Under the pieces are notes generated by a model, which was given only the letters and a program-made list of their open reading frames with translations, made no database searches and was not told the origin of the DNA. From Acanthosoma haemorrhoidale (taxonomy: Eukaryota > Arthropoda > Insecta > Hemiptera > Acanthosomatidae): a stretch of 64,000 nt of DNA. The position numbers were made by a program, and so were the translations under genes. The stretch covers positions 70,225,104 through 70,289,103 of the forward strand of contig OV884014.1 of NCBI GenBank assembly GCA_930367205.1, in the 5' to 3' direction. Below are positions 1-12,093 of the stretch, one piece after another. Position 1 is the stretch's first letter; every line of letters begins with the position of its first letter.

Positions 1-3000
1 TTGAGCGTGTTGGAACAGATGTCTGACATTTCAAGCTTGGGTTTCTGGTAAGTTAGAACGGCACAACTGCACTCTCCACCCGCCAGTTTGTTGATAGTTT
101 GTACTCTTATCGGAACAAACCTAATGTCCTCCAAGCCTTTTTCTGTGAATTTATGTTTAAAACGAGATTATAGAAAGCCACTCACGCAAACTAGTTACAA
201 ATGCACACCAACCCTTTCATATAACGCCTCATATAACCTTAAATATAACGCATGCAACAAACGAACGATGCCCCTCTATTAATTACTCGATAGAGCGTCA
301 ATCCATGACCCAGGCTTACAAAATGTATCTGAGTCCCGTCAACAGCCTTGATTACTGCAAGCGACTCTTCGATTATAAATCTTTGATAATCTTGATATCC
401 TTCAGGTATTGTTGATGGTATTCATCGCTGGGTTTGCCTGAGCAAATGAGTTAGAAATTTTGTGGTCATTCCACTGTTTCCTTGTGTGTTTTGGGCCTGC
501 GAACAAATGTTCTAGAGGTATGTTATACACATATGTTGAATTAGTGATACTGCAGATTAGGCAAAGTGGTCCCGACAGGACAACGATGATAGCAACCACC
601 GACCACACTTTCAATATTGACATTAAACTCCAATGCAATCGTTCACTTTTCAACAAACAATAGCTAAAAGTCACTCTATCTGCTTCATTCATTCCAAAAT
701 CGACCATCATGGGTAGAACTGTTGTTTGTTTTCTTGCCGTCGGCCTACATTTTAAATATTATTGGTGAAAGAACATCAGGGCAAACGGGTAAACCTGCGA
801 TACGATTTCCTCCAAGGCCTTATGCAATGTAGTCTTTCTTCACTTTTAAACCCAAATATTATATTTCATTTTAGTTAAATTTCTAACCAAAGTACCCGAG
901 GGGTAAGATTCAGTAAGGTCAGTGCAGTTCTAGTTAGCTTGTCGGCACATTAGAATTTCCATGAGAGCATTGACTTGCAAGAGACTGGAGGCCCTTCATG
1001 CGGCATTAATGCATATGTAAGCGAGCCTCAGCTAACATCAACAGAGCCGAACGCTACGCAGTCTGGTTCGGCATTCACAGGCGGAGCGGTCAAAGACACG
1101 TGCTGAATGTCTTAACTTGCTCTGGGAAACAAAATTAGCGGGTAAAGCACCCTTGGTACCAGTAAAGAAAGGGGGAATTCAGATAGCTCAAACTAAACTG
1201 TACGTGAGCACATTCATTGCTTCTTTCTTTATGCAGTTAACTATTATTATTTTATCATGAGAAAACACAAAATTAGTAGTGAATGACACTACGTTTACTA
1301 GTAACTAGTAGTTTACGTAGTTACTACTTGTTACGTTTTGTTTTAATACTTAGATAATCGAACAAAAAAAGCTAAATTTCTCATCCATTCTAATGAGTGA
1401 TGCTACGTTAAGCGAATCGCGGGTTTTTCTTGGAATTTATACAGATACTTACTCCTTATCTATCTGATATTCAGCTGGATCCGAATACATAAAACTGTAA
1501 AGCAATCTATAAAGGATGTGTCTTTTCCATGGATACATATATCCGCTTATATATTTACCTACAAACGCCACGCTGTTACGCTTTGGTTAAATAAATAGAA
1601 TATTTCAATTGTAGGGATGCCGTCTAACTATTCAACTACTGGCAGATTTAATTCCTCTACCAAATCCTGAGCGTTTTGCATTAGCGTTAAGTTAATAATA
1701 CCTTACTCAAATATTCAATCCACTTACTTTTGTTCCCAATGGAATCTAAACGCAAATTAATTGACCTTAATAAATTAACACGGTGATAAAAATTGTATGG
1801 ATTCATTTATATAAAATAGAAACTTGTAAACTATACTTTATTACTAATGTTTTTAAAATATTTTACTGAAAGAATATGTACTTTGATTGACTTTAAATGA
1901 TAGGAAGATTACAGAGATGTTAATAGCTTAACTATAAAACGTATCGATGCTATAAAATACATCGATGGTTTCAAAGTCAAAATGTGAGTCTAACTCAAAA
2001 CCTCAGCGTCTTAGAGGTCTGCTCAAGACCAGTCCTCAGCATAGCACAGCTGCTAAGGATGTCCTCCCCACATCAGTTCTGCTTAGGAAGTCGCCTCACT
2101 GTCTCATCCCGAATTATATATCTTCTCGACTTGGACCGTATCTCTCTCTCTGGGTTACGCAAACTATTCTCGGGCCATCCTAGCTCTGAGTCCCATATCC
2201 CTTCTTGGAATTACTTTCGTGACAGGGAAAAAAAGAAAATTTGTAAACTGTAAAATCCACCAGCCTTTTAAAAATACTCCGCAACAGATGTCACGCCTCA
2301 CTTCCATCGGGGACGACGGCCCAAACCCAAAAGGGTTAAAGGCATGCCGACAGTCGACCTATGTTCCACTTTTACAATCTGTGTCCCTTAACATTAAACA
2401 GTAATATACACTATATAAGTAATATATAATAAAAAAGTAATTATACACTACATTCCCCATGTCGGGGGTTAAACAGTGAAAAGTCCATCTTTCTCATTGA
2501 GTGGGTGCAATCGTGGGAAGACTAGGGGATGAAAAGTAGGTGATAGATTATTATCAAATTTATAGTTATGAACATTATGATGTAAGTTATTAAAAAAGAT
2601 TGTTAATTATAATTAACAAAGGTTTGTTACAAAAGAACCGATACGCAAGAGTATATAAATTTACAATGAAACAGTTCACATATATGTAATTTCATATGTT
2701 ATCCATAGTTATCTCTCCCGGTTACCACACTCCTTCAACGTTTACCTTTCTCTTTTCGTTGTCAGGACATAATACTGATAACACATAGTATGTCGAAACG
2801 TTTTACATTAATAAATTTGCTGAAAAACTAGCATATCTATTTGATCAGTCCTAGCCGATAGTAACTTTCTTGTTGTAAATAAGGGCCGAAAAAGCTGTCC
2901 AGATGAACTGAAATGTTTGTACAAGTGGAAACAAAGTTTACAGATTCTGCTATGATAAAAGAGAACACATTCGCTCATATTGGCACCAGAGGGAGTCGAT

Positions 3001-4764
3001 GCCATTGGTTTGCCAAACATTTTTAGTTTTTCTATAAATATTTATAAATTTCTGATCTGTGTTAAATTTGAGATCTGAATGATCTCGAAGACATGGTAAA
3101 GACGTAAACTTAAAAAAAAAATATGATACGAATCCAAATGTAGGTCAAACCTATTATCATATTACTTCCAAAGCAGTACACAGTGCAACAGCCGTTACGA
3201 GCACAGGTGAATGACACCAGTACAGCTGTCGACTGTGCAGTAACGCATTCTGTTTCAATGTTTGCTTCATATTTCCATATGACCCGCAATCAAAACTCTT
3301 TTTATACATGGATTTAGAACACATCTGGTTTTTTTCTTCTTCCTACGTAAGCAGAATAAAGGCGCATAAATAATCTTATAGGCACAGAAATGATATTGTT
3401 ACATAGTTTATCAAATGAACGGTGTGAAACTGAAATATCATTAATGTTCAAATGAATGTTCAAAGTCCATCCGGAGAAGACGCAAAAGCACCCTGGTTAT
3501 ACAAGAATTCCCAGAACTTATTTCTGAAAGAGCGCGAAAGGTTGCTGGGATGAAATAAAATATGAAAATCAAAAAAATAAAGTAATTATTGAATAATAAA
3601 TAAGCAGAATAACAATGAACAATTATTACTTGTTAGATTTGAGGTTGATAAGGAACTGGTAAAGTCTAGATTCAAAGATTGGGAGAATCGATAAACGACG
3701 AATATCGAGGGGAATAAAGTTCCAAAGGTTTGTGCCACAGAAAGAAAAAAACGATCAATCGTGTAAAATACTAATGAATTGGTCTTAAAAAAGGGGAAAA
3801 TGCTATGTAATTTGAGGTAATCGTAAAGAAAGGAAAATGTGTTTTAATGTGTTGTTATTGTTTTTCAAAAAAGTTATTACAAGTTAATATATAGATTGAA
3901 AAATACATTAAAATTAAAGACATCTAAAATTGAATAAAAGTGTATAATGTATTTCACCTGAAACAGGCCTGTAGAATAATTGCCTGCTTTATTGAAATAA
4001 AAGAAAGAAAAACTGAACTATTCACTTAGGCAGGAAATTCCCAAAGGAAAAGAGGAAATGATCGTTGTTCCGTTCAGGTCGGATAAACGGTCATCCACCG
4101 TGGTATGGAAGGCTGGCGATGAGTGCATTGAAATTGTAATTATTGTCAATATTATAAATTCACTGTTTAACTGCATCAGTTATAAATATCATTGACCTCT
4201 TTTAGCATGAGATAAATTAATGCAAGGCATCGGTAATTTGAATACAATTGAATCGTTACACGCTGGACTAAGAGTTCAGATAACATTTTTATCATGAAGG
4301 TCTTGATATGACTTTAAGAACTTATTGCAATAAGTAGACGAAATTATATTTAGCCATCATTGGTGAACTTTTTTTACTAAAACTATTTCAAGTATATTTA
4401 TTATAAACTAAGTAGTATTTTTTGAGGTGTATATAGAGAAAATTAAGAAAATATAAATTCCTTTCGCCCATTCTTCATTCACTTACTCTCTGTGTCTTAA
4501 TAGTTTACTAACTTATGCAACTGGCAACTTTCTCTATGTACTTTATCCTAAATCCATTCCTTTAGGTGTATACTGCTGTGTGGAGACAACCTACATTACC
4601 AACAAGCCAAATTGCAGAATGTAAGCAATGAACTATTTAAATTAAAAATTAAAGAAACAATTGTTAGGATCTTAGTGGAGGAATGTAAGCATTTGATAAA
4701 TAGGACATTTGCACCTATGCGTGTAAAGAACATTACACAAGCAAGACCTCCGCCTACTTCAACC
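1..4764. other. AT-rich intergenic block, no gene seen
   Basis: No domain or coherent coding sequence is visible; open frames are short and overlap on both strands (for example around 402-710). A perfect 7-bp inverted repeat (GCCGAAC / GTTCGGC, 13-nt loop) lies at 1046-1072 inside a GC-richer patch (about 950-1160). A second GC-richer patch covers about 1985-2360 with two overlapping open frames and no recognisable product. The rest is simple AT-rich DNA. Confidence 0.6.
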
Positions 4765-4832
4765 TCCCACTACAAGTACTCGAACCCCTGAGCTGCGGCC
4801 GTCCAACCTTAGACTAACAGGCCACGGGCCAA
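4765..4832 (-). repeat. tRNA-derived SINE head (relic)
   Basis: On the minus strand a pol III A-box-like stretch (TGGCCTGTTAGTCTAAGG, complement of 4807-4824) is followed about 20 nt later by a B-box-like GGTTCGAGTAC (complement of 4777-4787). The order and spacing fit a tRNA-derived promoter with a long variable arm. The flanks do not fold into an acceptor stem, so I call a SINE head or tRNA pseudogene, not a functional tRNA. No other copy of this exact head was found in the window. Confidence 0.45.
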
Positions 4833-7155
4833 AGTTACCGTCTGCCGACAAGAACAAACAAAATAACAGAATGAAAGAGTCGTTAGTGAGTGCAAGAGGT
4901 AGGAAAACATGGCGTCGGTTGACAGAATGTGCCAGTCACTGACTGCTTCCAATTAGGGCACTTCTTTGAAGTCCTCAGCTCACGGCAACTGCGCCTTCTG
5001 TTCCTTTCGATGGTCACAAATACGTACAATGGTTTCTAAAAAGTAGTACATTAGCTTTGGAAGGACTATGGTGGGTATCAAATCCAAGGATCAGTAGCCT
5101 AGGTCTTTTGTACATAGATGATTAACTAAATTATAATTTAACATGTCTATAAACGACGGATTGAGTAACAAGAGCTCACTATGTTGAAAAAAACTATAAG
5201 ATAATTATGATAAAAAATATTTCATTTCAATTGCTCACTGATCTGGCCACTGCAAATCACTATTTAAACTAATAAACCAACCTTAAAACCTGTCCAAAAG
5301 CTATCAAGATGTTTCAGTATTCCCAATACTTGTCTTATCAAACGCTTACCACGGACACTTTGTGCATTTTATTTCTATCAAAAATGTCTTCACATCGACA
5401 TTAATGATCGAACGTTAACCAGTTTGAATCGGTTATTTTGAAACAGGCTTCTTGTGGATACAGATCGAAAAAACTGTTACAGTCAATGATACGTTTTTGG
5501 AAAAGGTTCTGCCACAAGGTTGCGTGAGACATTTTTTCAGCAATCGTGTTCTGTCTATAATTACCGGCATGAACGACGCGTCGTTTGAAAGACGAAGGGG
5601 CAGTTAAAACAGTACGGTCGCATCACTGATGTTTGAGAGTAGTCTTTTGTTTTTTTATCTGCACCTTTTTTCTGAAAACGTTCATTTTTTTACAGGAGTG
5701 TGGAGAATTTTTTTCAGTGAAAATTTCGAGGACTGCATATATCGTGAAAAAATGAGTCAAACGTTTCATGGAACGTCTGTTCAAGATTTGTAATTCGTGT
5801 TGAAAATGTAAACTGGCCGTTGAGGAAATTGTAAAATGAGGAAATGGATAAATAAGAGCGATAAGAGATCATTAAAATAATGAAAGGAAAAAAAAAGCAT
5901 TATCATACCTGCAGAAGTTACTTCAGACACTATTAATATTAATTTATGTAAATAATACTTACTTCGCAGAGCATAATTAATTGGTTTAAAATAATTAATT
6001 ATTCACAAGTGTAAGCTATTAAAGTCTAAACCTAGTAAAAAATAACACCGCCAGTCATATATTTCTACACGTCAATACTATTAAAATGACAGATTATCTC
6101 AATTCCTGAGCAAAATAATATAAATAAAACAATATCTAAAGATTGCGATGAAATATCAGCACCTAAAGCCTTCACAACTTCATATTCTATAATCAGCCTG
6201 TCTTGTTTTGCATACAATCAAAAGTCCTGTGTCAGATTCCGAATGTACCTGTATCAATCATACTACGTTTTGACATACCTTTAATTGGTTGTCAACAGGT
6301 AGATTATATGTTGGTAAAAATGACCGATCAGCAGCTGGTACACAATTTGTCTGTCAGTCCGTCCGGGGGTATATATGAGAACTACATCTCAATCTGTTAC
6401 TTTCAAAAGCGTAGTACCCAAAAGATTTGTGCAAAACTACAGCTAAACAGTTAAATCAAATTGTGTTCATGCAGGAAGAGATAGGCGATTTATATTTAAC
6501 CATTTCAAGGGTTTACCTGGACTAAACATAACAGCTTAGTGTACATAATGCGAAGAAGAAAATGTTTTTAATTTCTATTTAATTTTTTTCATAGAGTACT
6601 TTGTAGAACTAATTTATAATACTTTATTAGTTTTATGTACTTATATAAGACTGTCCTTCAAGATTTTACTTGGATGCCAAAAGTGATGCGGCAAAGAACC
6701 CAGACTCAAATAGAAATTCGAACGAGTTGCAATCAATTAGGGGTTATAGATAGGAGAAAACTATACATGCCACTGACTTATCATCTTGCCCTTGGTCAGT
6801 TTATAAAAAACAAAAACAGAAAGAAAAAAAAACACTCTAAGACCACTTAGAACCTGTTTTTCTTGAAAATTTCTGGTGGTTTGGCAGGAAGCCAGTTCTG
6901 TTAGAAAACACCGGACCAATCGATTACTGGGCTACATTTAAATTTTTAATGACCCCTATTCCTGTCAGCTGGTTTATTCATCCGTTTGGTTTACAACGGC
7001 TTGAGCTTTCTGCTGTCAGGTTTTGGTTCTCTTTGGTTAAGTTAGAAGTTTTAAGGTCTTTCTTTGTTTAAAGTAAGATACTTGGGGCCCATACATCACG
7101 TCCGAACAGCCAGGAACTAACATACGATTCACACTACTTCTTCACCACATGGAAT
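4833..7155. other. AT-rich intergenic block, no gene seen
   Basis: No recognisable coding sequence. The short open frames at 6203-6454 and 6635-6850 show low-complexity or random composition and no domain. Confidence 0.6.
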
Positions 7156-7160
7156 ATCGT

Positions 7161-8008
7161 TGTGGTGGCCACCTCTTAATTACAAATAATTATAAGTCTC
7201 TCTCTTCTCGATCAGATCATATCTATCACTGTTTCCATATGTTTAATAAATAAAGCTTATGACGTCAGTCGGAGAGTACGGGGAGAAGTTGGTGGGGAGA
7301 ACAGCCGCTGGTGGGGATGGCCCCCCACCACGACTAGCCGGCTATATAAACCTCGCCTCCTCAGACAGAGGGCCGACAGAAACAAACCGGCACCTTGAAC
7401 ACTTTTCTCTCTCTCTCTGCACTGGCGCCTACTGCTCAACTCAAAACCATGGTCTTCTCATTCAACTACCTCTCCATCTCTCTCTCCTAACCTCGCTACG
7501 TTTTAGTCCGGCGTTGTCAGACCCCACACCTTCCTAGTGGGAATCTGTCCCTTCGTCTCGCTAAAACTAGCACCTCCTTGGGAGAGGCCTCTCCCTTGCG
7601 GACGACGGTTGCCGTGGCCATGCAAATTTACCTAGCAGTGTCTCCCACGGCAATCCAGTCAGCCTCTCTCCAGTTCACACTCGCCTTTGGGACCCGGACG
7701 GTTTTCGCCTACCCTTAGATACCGAGTGTGAATTCGTGGTCATTCCAAGACCACATAAACCTACCCCGTACCTCCTCTCCTAAACAAAGTGCACTGTCGG
7801 GGCACACCACACCTTCTAAAGATCTTGTGAAGTCAGATCAAAGCGAATTAAAGCTGCCCGCCGACTAGGTCAGCAGCCAGAGCGAATGGCCACAGGTCCG
7901 CCCGCCTTATTTCTTTCTAGGCGCTCGCCGGACGGCGGCTAAGAGGTTGTAGCGACCCTAGCCCGCGGCGGGCCACTTCGGGGATACTCAGTTAACCTGA
8001 GCCCGACA
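7161..8008 (+). mobile_element. Solo LTR of a Ty3/Gypsy-type retrotransposon
   Basis: The 848-bp element starts TGTGGTGG and ends CCCGACA, the TG...CA ends of LTRs. It is flanked by a perfect 5-bp direct repeat ATCGT (7156-7160 and 8009-8013), which I read as the target-site duplication. A TATA box (TATATAAA, 7343-7350) lies in the likely U3 region. A homologous LTR lies on the minus strand at 25992-26849. Positions 7474-7661 match 62959-63141, where the same sequence is joined to Gypsy pol; that link identifies the family. No internal retroviral-type sequence is present, so this is a solo LTR left by LTR-LTR recombination. Short open frames within it (about 7257-7537) are incidental. Confidence 0.85.
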
Positions 8009-8026
8009 ATCGTCAAAAAATACGGT

Positions 8027-8290
8027 GACAAATAGAAGGTGAGCCTCATCACCTAGTGTAAATATGAGACTGAGTACTTTTAACCGCAACACACAGTTAA
8101 AGCACAATAAAGGAATTTAACTAACTAACAAATCTATTATATTATGCACTCCTCCAAATGCATGTAAATGCAGGAAGAGGAGAAAATTGTATCTCCATTA
8201 TTGTATTATTTATTTTTTTTTGTACATTACATATTTTTTGTTTGAGGTTTTGAAATAAAAAAAATAAATAAAAAAAAAATAAAAAAATAA
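8027..8290 (+). mobile_element. LINE family B, 3' UTR and A-rich tail
   Basis: The sequence from about 8027 to 8090 closely matches the complement of 39400-39455, the 3' UTR of the family-B reverse transcriptase relic. The shared parts include the hairpin AGGTGA/TCACCT (8037-8054) and the downstream segment around 8140-8180 (CTCCTCCAAATGCAT). It ends in an A-rich tail (8254-8290). The coding region is absent. Only 13 nt separate it from the target duplication of the solo LTR, so the LTR may have inserted into or beside this LINE; LINE sequence upstream of the LTR is not recognisable. Confidence 0.7.
8037..8054 (+). other. Conserved hairpin in LINE-B 3' UTR
   Basis: A perfect 6-bp stem, AGGTGA/TCACCT, closes a 6-nt loop. 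The same stem recurs at 39432-39449 and, extended to 8 bp with a different loop, at 41602-41625. Confidence 0.6.
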
Positions 8291-8904
8291 CTTAGAATGA
8301 TTCACAGAACGACACTCCAGACTACCAGGTCCAACGGAATAGAAGTCTTCCAAGCTCTCTAAGATTCTTTCAATTCCTACAATCAAGAATCCTTCGCAAG
8401 AAAGAATGCTTCTCCTTTCCATAACAACAAACGTACCCTTCACGCTGTTGTAAACATTTCATTCATTCACAACCCTAGCAACCTTCATTACCGCCTGCCT
8501 CCCTTGCCATCCTAATCCATATGTGAATGCTCTTTACTCCCACCTAATCTCCGGTTTAAAGCAAAAATGGCCTCTCGACATATAACTAGCATATTTTTTA
8601 TTGTGAGATGTGTGGGGATCACAAAATGTTAAGCGAAGTGGTTTTGGCTTATGATTCTTCAGTCTGATGATTCCTAAACTGATATGAACACTTTGTATTG
8701 ATTGCATGTAACTATTTCAAGTTATACATAAATAATATATATAAATATATTTGATAAATGAGAATGCCAAGTGTTTGATGTCTATCTATAGGGTACGCTT
8801 TTTTTTTTTTTTAATAGCTCGAATAAACTTGTTACAGTTTCTGCCATTAAATTCTCCCAAGAATGCTCAGCCATTAAAATAATTGAACATAATTTTGTTC
8901 GCAT
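8291..8904. other. AT-rich intergenic block
   Basis: Nothing recognisable. The minus-strand open frame around 8210-8443 reads through the A-rich LINE tail and is not a gene. Confidence 0.6.
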
Positions 8905-9440
8905 TATTATGGCGGTGTACTCACTCGGATTGAACAAACTGCGGATGCATTCACGTGAGGATTGCTTTCCCCATTATCTGCAGAAGCTGTCCGGAGAAAG
9001 TTGTCCGTGTGAACGGGATGGTAATAACGGCTGGCGAGCGTTTGTGCTGCCGAGCGGGGAGAATAACCTGCGTTCAATGGCTCATAATAACACCAGTTAT
9101 GATAGTCCGTTGCACTTCCTCGTCTGTGTGTGGGAGGAGTGTAACATTCAACGGCAACTATTCAGTTAGTAATAGACACGTACTCGGAGTAGTAACTAAT
9201 ACTCTAGCGCACATCAGTTCTTGACTGAAGTTCGCAGTCAACCTGCGTGCCGGAAATCGGGAAAGCCGGAAACAGGTGACAGGTATTGAGTAAAATCAAT
9301 GATCCGACAATAGGGGACTATCTTATCTGCCATCTAGCCGATCATGCGGACTGGTTGTGTAACCTACCGCACCGGATAATGAACCTGCGATGGTATCTGC
9401 AACCTGCCGCCTCTGTTACAGACCGCCCCTTCGTCCATGT
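8905..9440. other. GC-balanced island, unassigned
   Basis: Base composition shifts to about half G+C for some 530 bp between AT-rich flanks. Two plus-strand frames stay open (8909-9169 and 8955-9224), but neither translation shows a domain, a signal peptide or a repeat. It could be an old transposable element, a regulatory element or a diverged exon. I cannot choose between these from sequence alone. Confidence 0.3.
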
Positions 9441-10158
9441 CATATATTATAGACAATAATGCAGTTCTATTCCAAGGTAACGATGGAAACTTGGACATCA
9501 ACAAATCTTGGACAAGCGAGAAATAGTTCTGTTTCAATTCTAAATATAATTCAGCTTTGGTCGGGAACACTGTCAGGGTTAACCTAACAGTTTTTAGCAT
9601 AATTAACGTCATTGCTACAGTAATGTTTGCTAAGAGCACTTTTTTAATATGTTTGATTTAGTAAAATAACTTTTTTTTCTAATTTTGTTGCGCATTTTTC
9701 TTTTTTGCATATTTATTTAGTTTTGCCTATCAGAATCAGTTTTTATTGTTTTATTTCTTTGAAAACTAGTGTAAATATTTTCTTGACTATTTAAGTTTTC
9801 CTCAAAACCTGAAAATTGTCCATAAGACTCATCATTCCTCTTTCATATATAGATGTCTCTCTTTCTAATGCTGAAATCTAGCTTAATCACCTCTTTATTA
9901 TGACTAAGCCGGTTTTAAGGGATTGTGTAAATACTTAAGGCTATTCTCTACCAATAATTGTCACGAAATACACTTTGATTCAGTAAAGAAACAAGGGACA
10001 AAATAACTATAAATAAAAGCATATAAAAAATCTTCCATTGTATGATTAGAACCTTCGACTGTCTTTTAAACATTACTTATAGGCTCGTTATGAAGCAGTG
10101 GATTGTGAGATCTGCTAACGATAAACAACTTTCTGTAGAAAGATACTGATAAAAACAA
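9441..10158. other. AT-rich intergenic block
   Basis: No gene or repeat recognised. Confidence 0.6.
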
Positions 10159-10526
10159 CCTATTATGATAAAATTACAACCTGCCTATTTGGGCAATAAG
10201 TAATTGTGATAAATGTTTTCATTCATACCATATTTACAATTTTCATTCACTCGCTCATTCATCCAGTATTTACAAATAGCCCAGAGACCTCCCAAATCCA
10301 CATGGTTGTCACCTCCCTTGCATGGGAAACAGGAAGCGGAGTCTTGGGAAGTCCCCCACGCTCCTCCGTCATGATTGAAGAAACTGGCCATTGCCAGGAC
10401 TCCTACTGTTACGCATTTATAGCAGGTCACGAGGCCACTGCCGTTTTAGTCTCCGAGGATTATAGGGATGAGTGGTGCAGTGCAATGACTGTGCTAGGAG
10501 GTTAGGGTGGTTGGATAGGTTACTAT
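10159..10526 (-). pseudogene. LINE family A (Jockey-like) 3' fragment
   Basis: Read on the minus strand this is the last part of a Jockey-type reverse transcriptase reading frame followed by its 3' UTR. The end of the protein (RRLKRQWPRDLL, stop codon at 10417-10419) is the same as in the copies at 23879-24577 and 50882-51466. The 3' UTR keeps the long form, including the GC-rich middle segment also present at 24300-24460 and absent at 51370. A short hairpin (TGCC/GGCA, 10182-10195) and the terminal motif lie near the 3' end. No poly(A) tail is visible. The 5' part is missing, as is usual for 5'-truncated LINE insertions. Confidence 0.8.
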
Positions 10527-11819
10527 TCTGAAGAACGAAAAACAGAGATCTTAAAAGGATTTAAAAACAAATTGGAATTAATTTTGAACCAAGAGAGCGA
10601 GAAATTTTCCCTTAATAAACATTATGTCAAATAAACGCTTACTGTCGTATTGCAAGCTCAAATATAGATGCCCACAAACTGGATATGTACGCCAAAAAAA
10701 CCTGCAAACTAGTATATTGCCTTCTATAACCAGTTCTAAATCCCAAGGACACTGTCTATTAAGGATTCAGAAATAATTAAACATCCAGTAGTGGCAAAAC
10801 TGTGAAAATGACATTTTCCTGCTAACCCCGAGAGTGACATGCTAGGAAATCTTCATGCATTGCAACTTAGATGTATTGAGTAATTAGCTCATACAAATGC
10901 TTATCGGTGACATTCACTTAAGACCAAAGATTAAAATTTTGCACCAGTCATCATCTCAGACCAAAACAGTGTTTTTCTCGGAAACTTGACAAGAACAAGA
11001 GAAGGGGAAGAAGAAGAAAATTTCCACCAAAAAGAAGAAAAAAAAGGAGAAAATGACTATACTTTTAAGTATAGTTTTAGTATATTTTTATATAAACCCT
11101 CATTCATTTTGAGAAGTTGTTGAGCCTCAACAGATACCCATATAAGGATTATATTACGGGTGAGTCGACAAGGTGATTTGCTTTAATGCATAGAAATTTA
11201 TTCTGCATTTTATACAGTTTAAGGAAGTTACTAGCAAAGGCCATATGATGGCGATGCACAGGTTAATAGAGGTCTGACAAGCATTTTCTTAAACTATTTC
11301 CTTGTATTTTATTGTAGTTTAGATGTTTTGCTAAGAAATGGAAACAGAAATAAGATCAGCCTTCTGCTCTAATAGACTTCATATAAGGCTAAGGCCTAGT
11401 CGAAAATGACCCCCCAAATTGGTCAGAATAAGCATTTTGTTAATCTCGAAGTCCAAATTTGTCATAAGAATCCGTGCGGGTTTTTTCAACATCTGGATAA
11501 AAATAAAAAAGATTTTTGTTATCCGGTCGACACCCTCCTTTCCTGCGACCCACGGATGAACTATGGTCTTCTCTAAATGAATCGTTTTTTATTCATTAAT
11601 TAATACATAAGACTGGTTTGTACATTTTGATCAAATTTATAATAATAACATTTTTTTCATACTAGGATTAAAACGTTCTCGCTTATAACAATGTCTTAAC
11701 ATGATTATGAGCTTTCAGGCCAAGTATATTATTTCTATGGAGTATCGAACTTGCGTAAACAAAATAGAGATTTTTTTTATTATTTTAGTCTATTAATTTA
11801 CTCGTTTAGTTTGTAGTAC
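10527..11819. other. AT-rich intergenic block
   Basis: No gene recognised. The block includes an A/G-rich run around 10990-11050. Confidence 0.6.
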
Positions 11820-12020
11820 ACCTGTATGTCTTCCGAACGTAACTAGTCGTTATTACACTACAGTATATTCAACGAGCTCCAACCGAGTACAGGAATAGAA
11901 CCTGCAGTTGGCACAGTTCCTCGAGTTATTTTTATGACCAATCCAGTCTTGAAGTGTGTTTAATGCCTGATTGTCTCTGGATGGGGATGATCCCTTCCTG
12001 TAATAAATTTCAAGGAGTTA
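11820..12020 (+). repeat. Dispersed repeat C, copy 1
   Basis: The segment around 11922-11952 (GGCACAGTTCCTCGAGTTAT, and a little beyond) and the segment around 11996-12020 (CCTGTAATAAATTT, then AAGGAGTTAT) match the complement of 43530-43640 in the same order and spacing. The preceding 11820-11920 also aligns loosely with the complement of 43641-43720. On the minus strand a B-box-like GGTTCTATTCC lies near 11900, so this may be a decayed tRNA-derived SINE. The family is otherwise unknown to me. Confidence 0.55.
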
Positions 12021-12093
12021 TGATCGTCCCGGTATTTTATTTCTGGTTGATGTGGTAATAGTTTACTGTATGAGTATCTACTATATGTGATTC

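Noticed and set aside
402..710. Opposed open frames near the left edge (102 and 67 codons)
   Set aside because: No domain, no codon-use difference and no splice context; within chance for the length.
4765..4832. tRNA gene on the minus strand
   Set aside because: A- and B-box-like motifs are present, but no acceptor or anticodon stem pairs, so it is listed as a SINE relic.
7257..7537. Opposed open frames at the start of the GC-rich stretch
   Set aside because: Both lie wholly within the solo LTR, which is noncoding; the related frame at 26447-26695 is the same artefact in the second LTR.
8905..9440. Bacterial contamination or horizontal transfer
   Set aside because: Only composition suggests it; no bacterial-type gene, start site or homology can be read.
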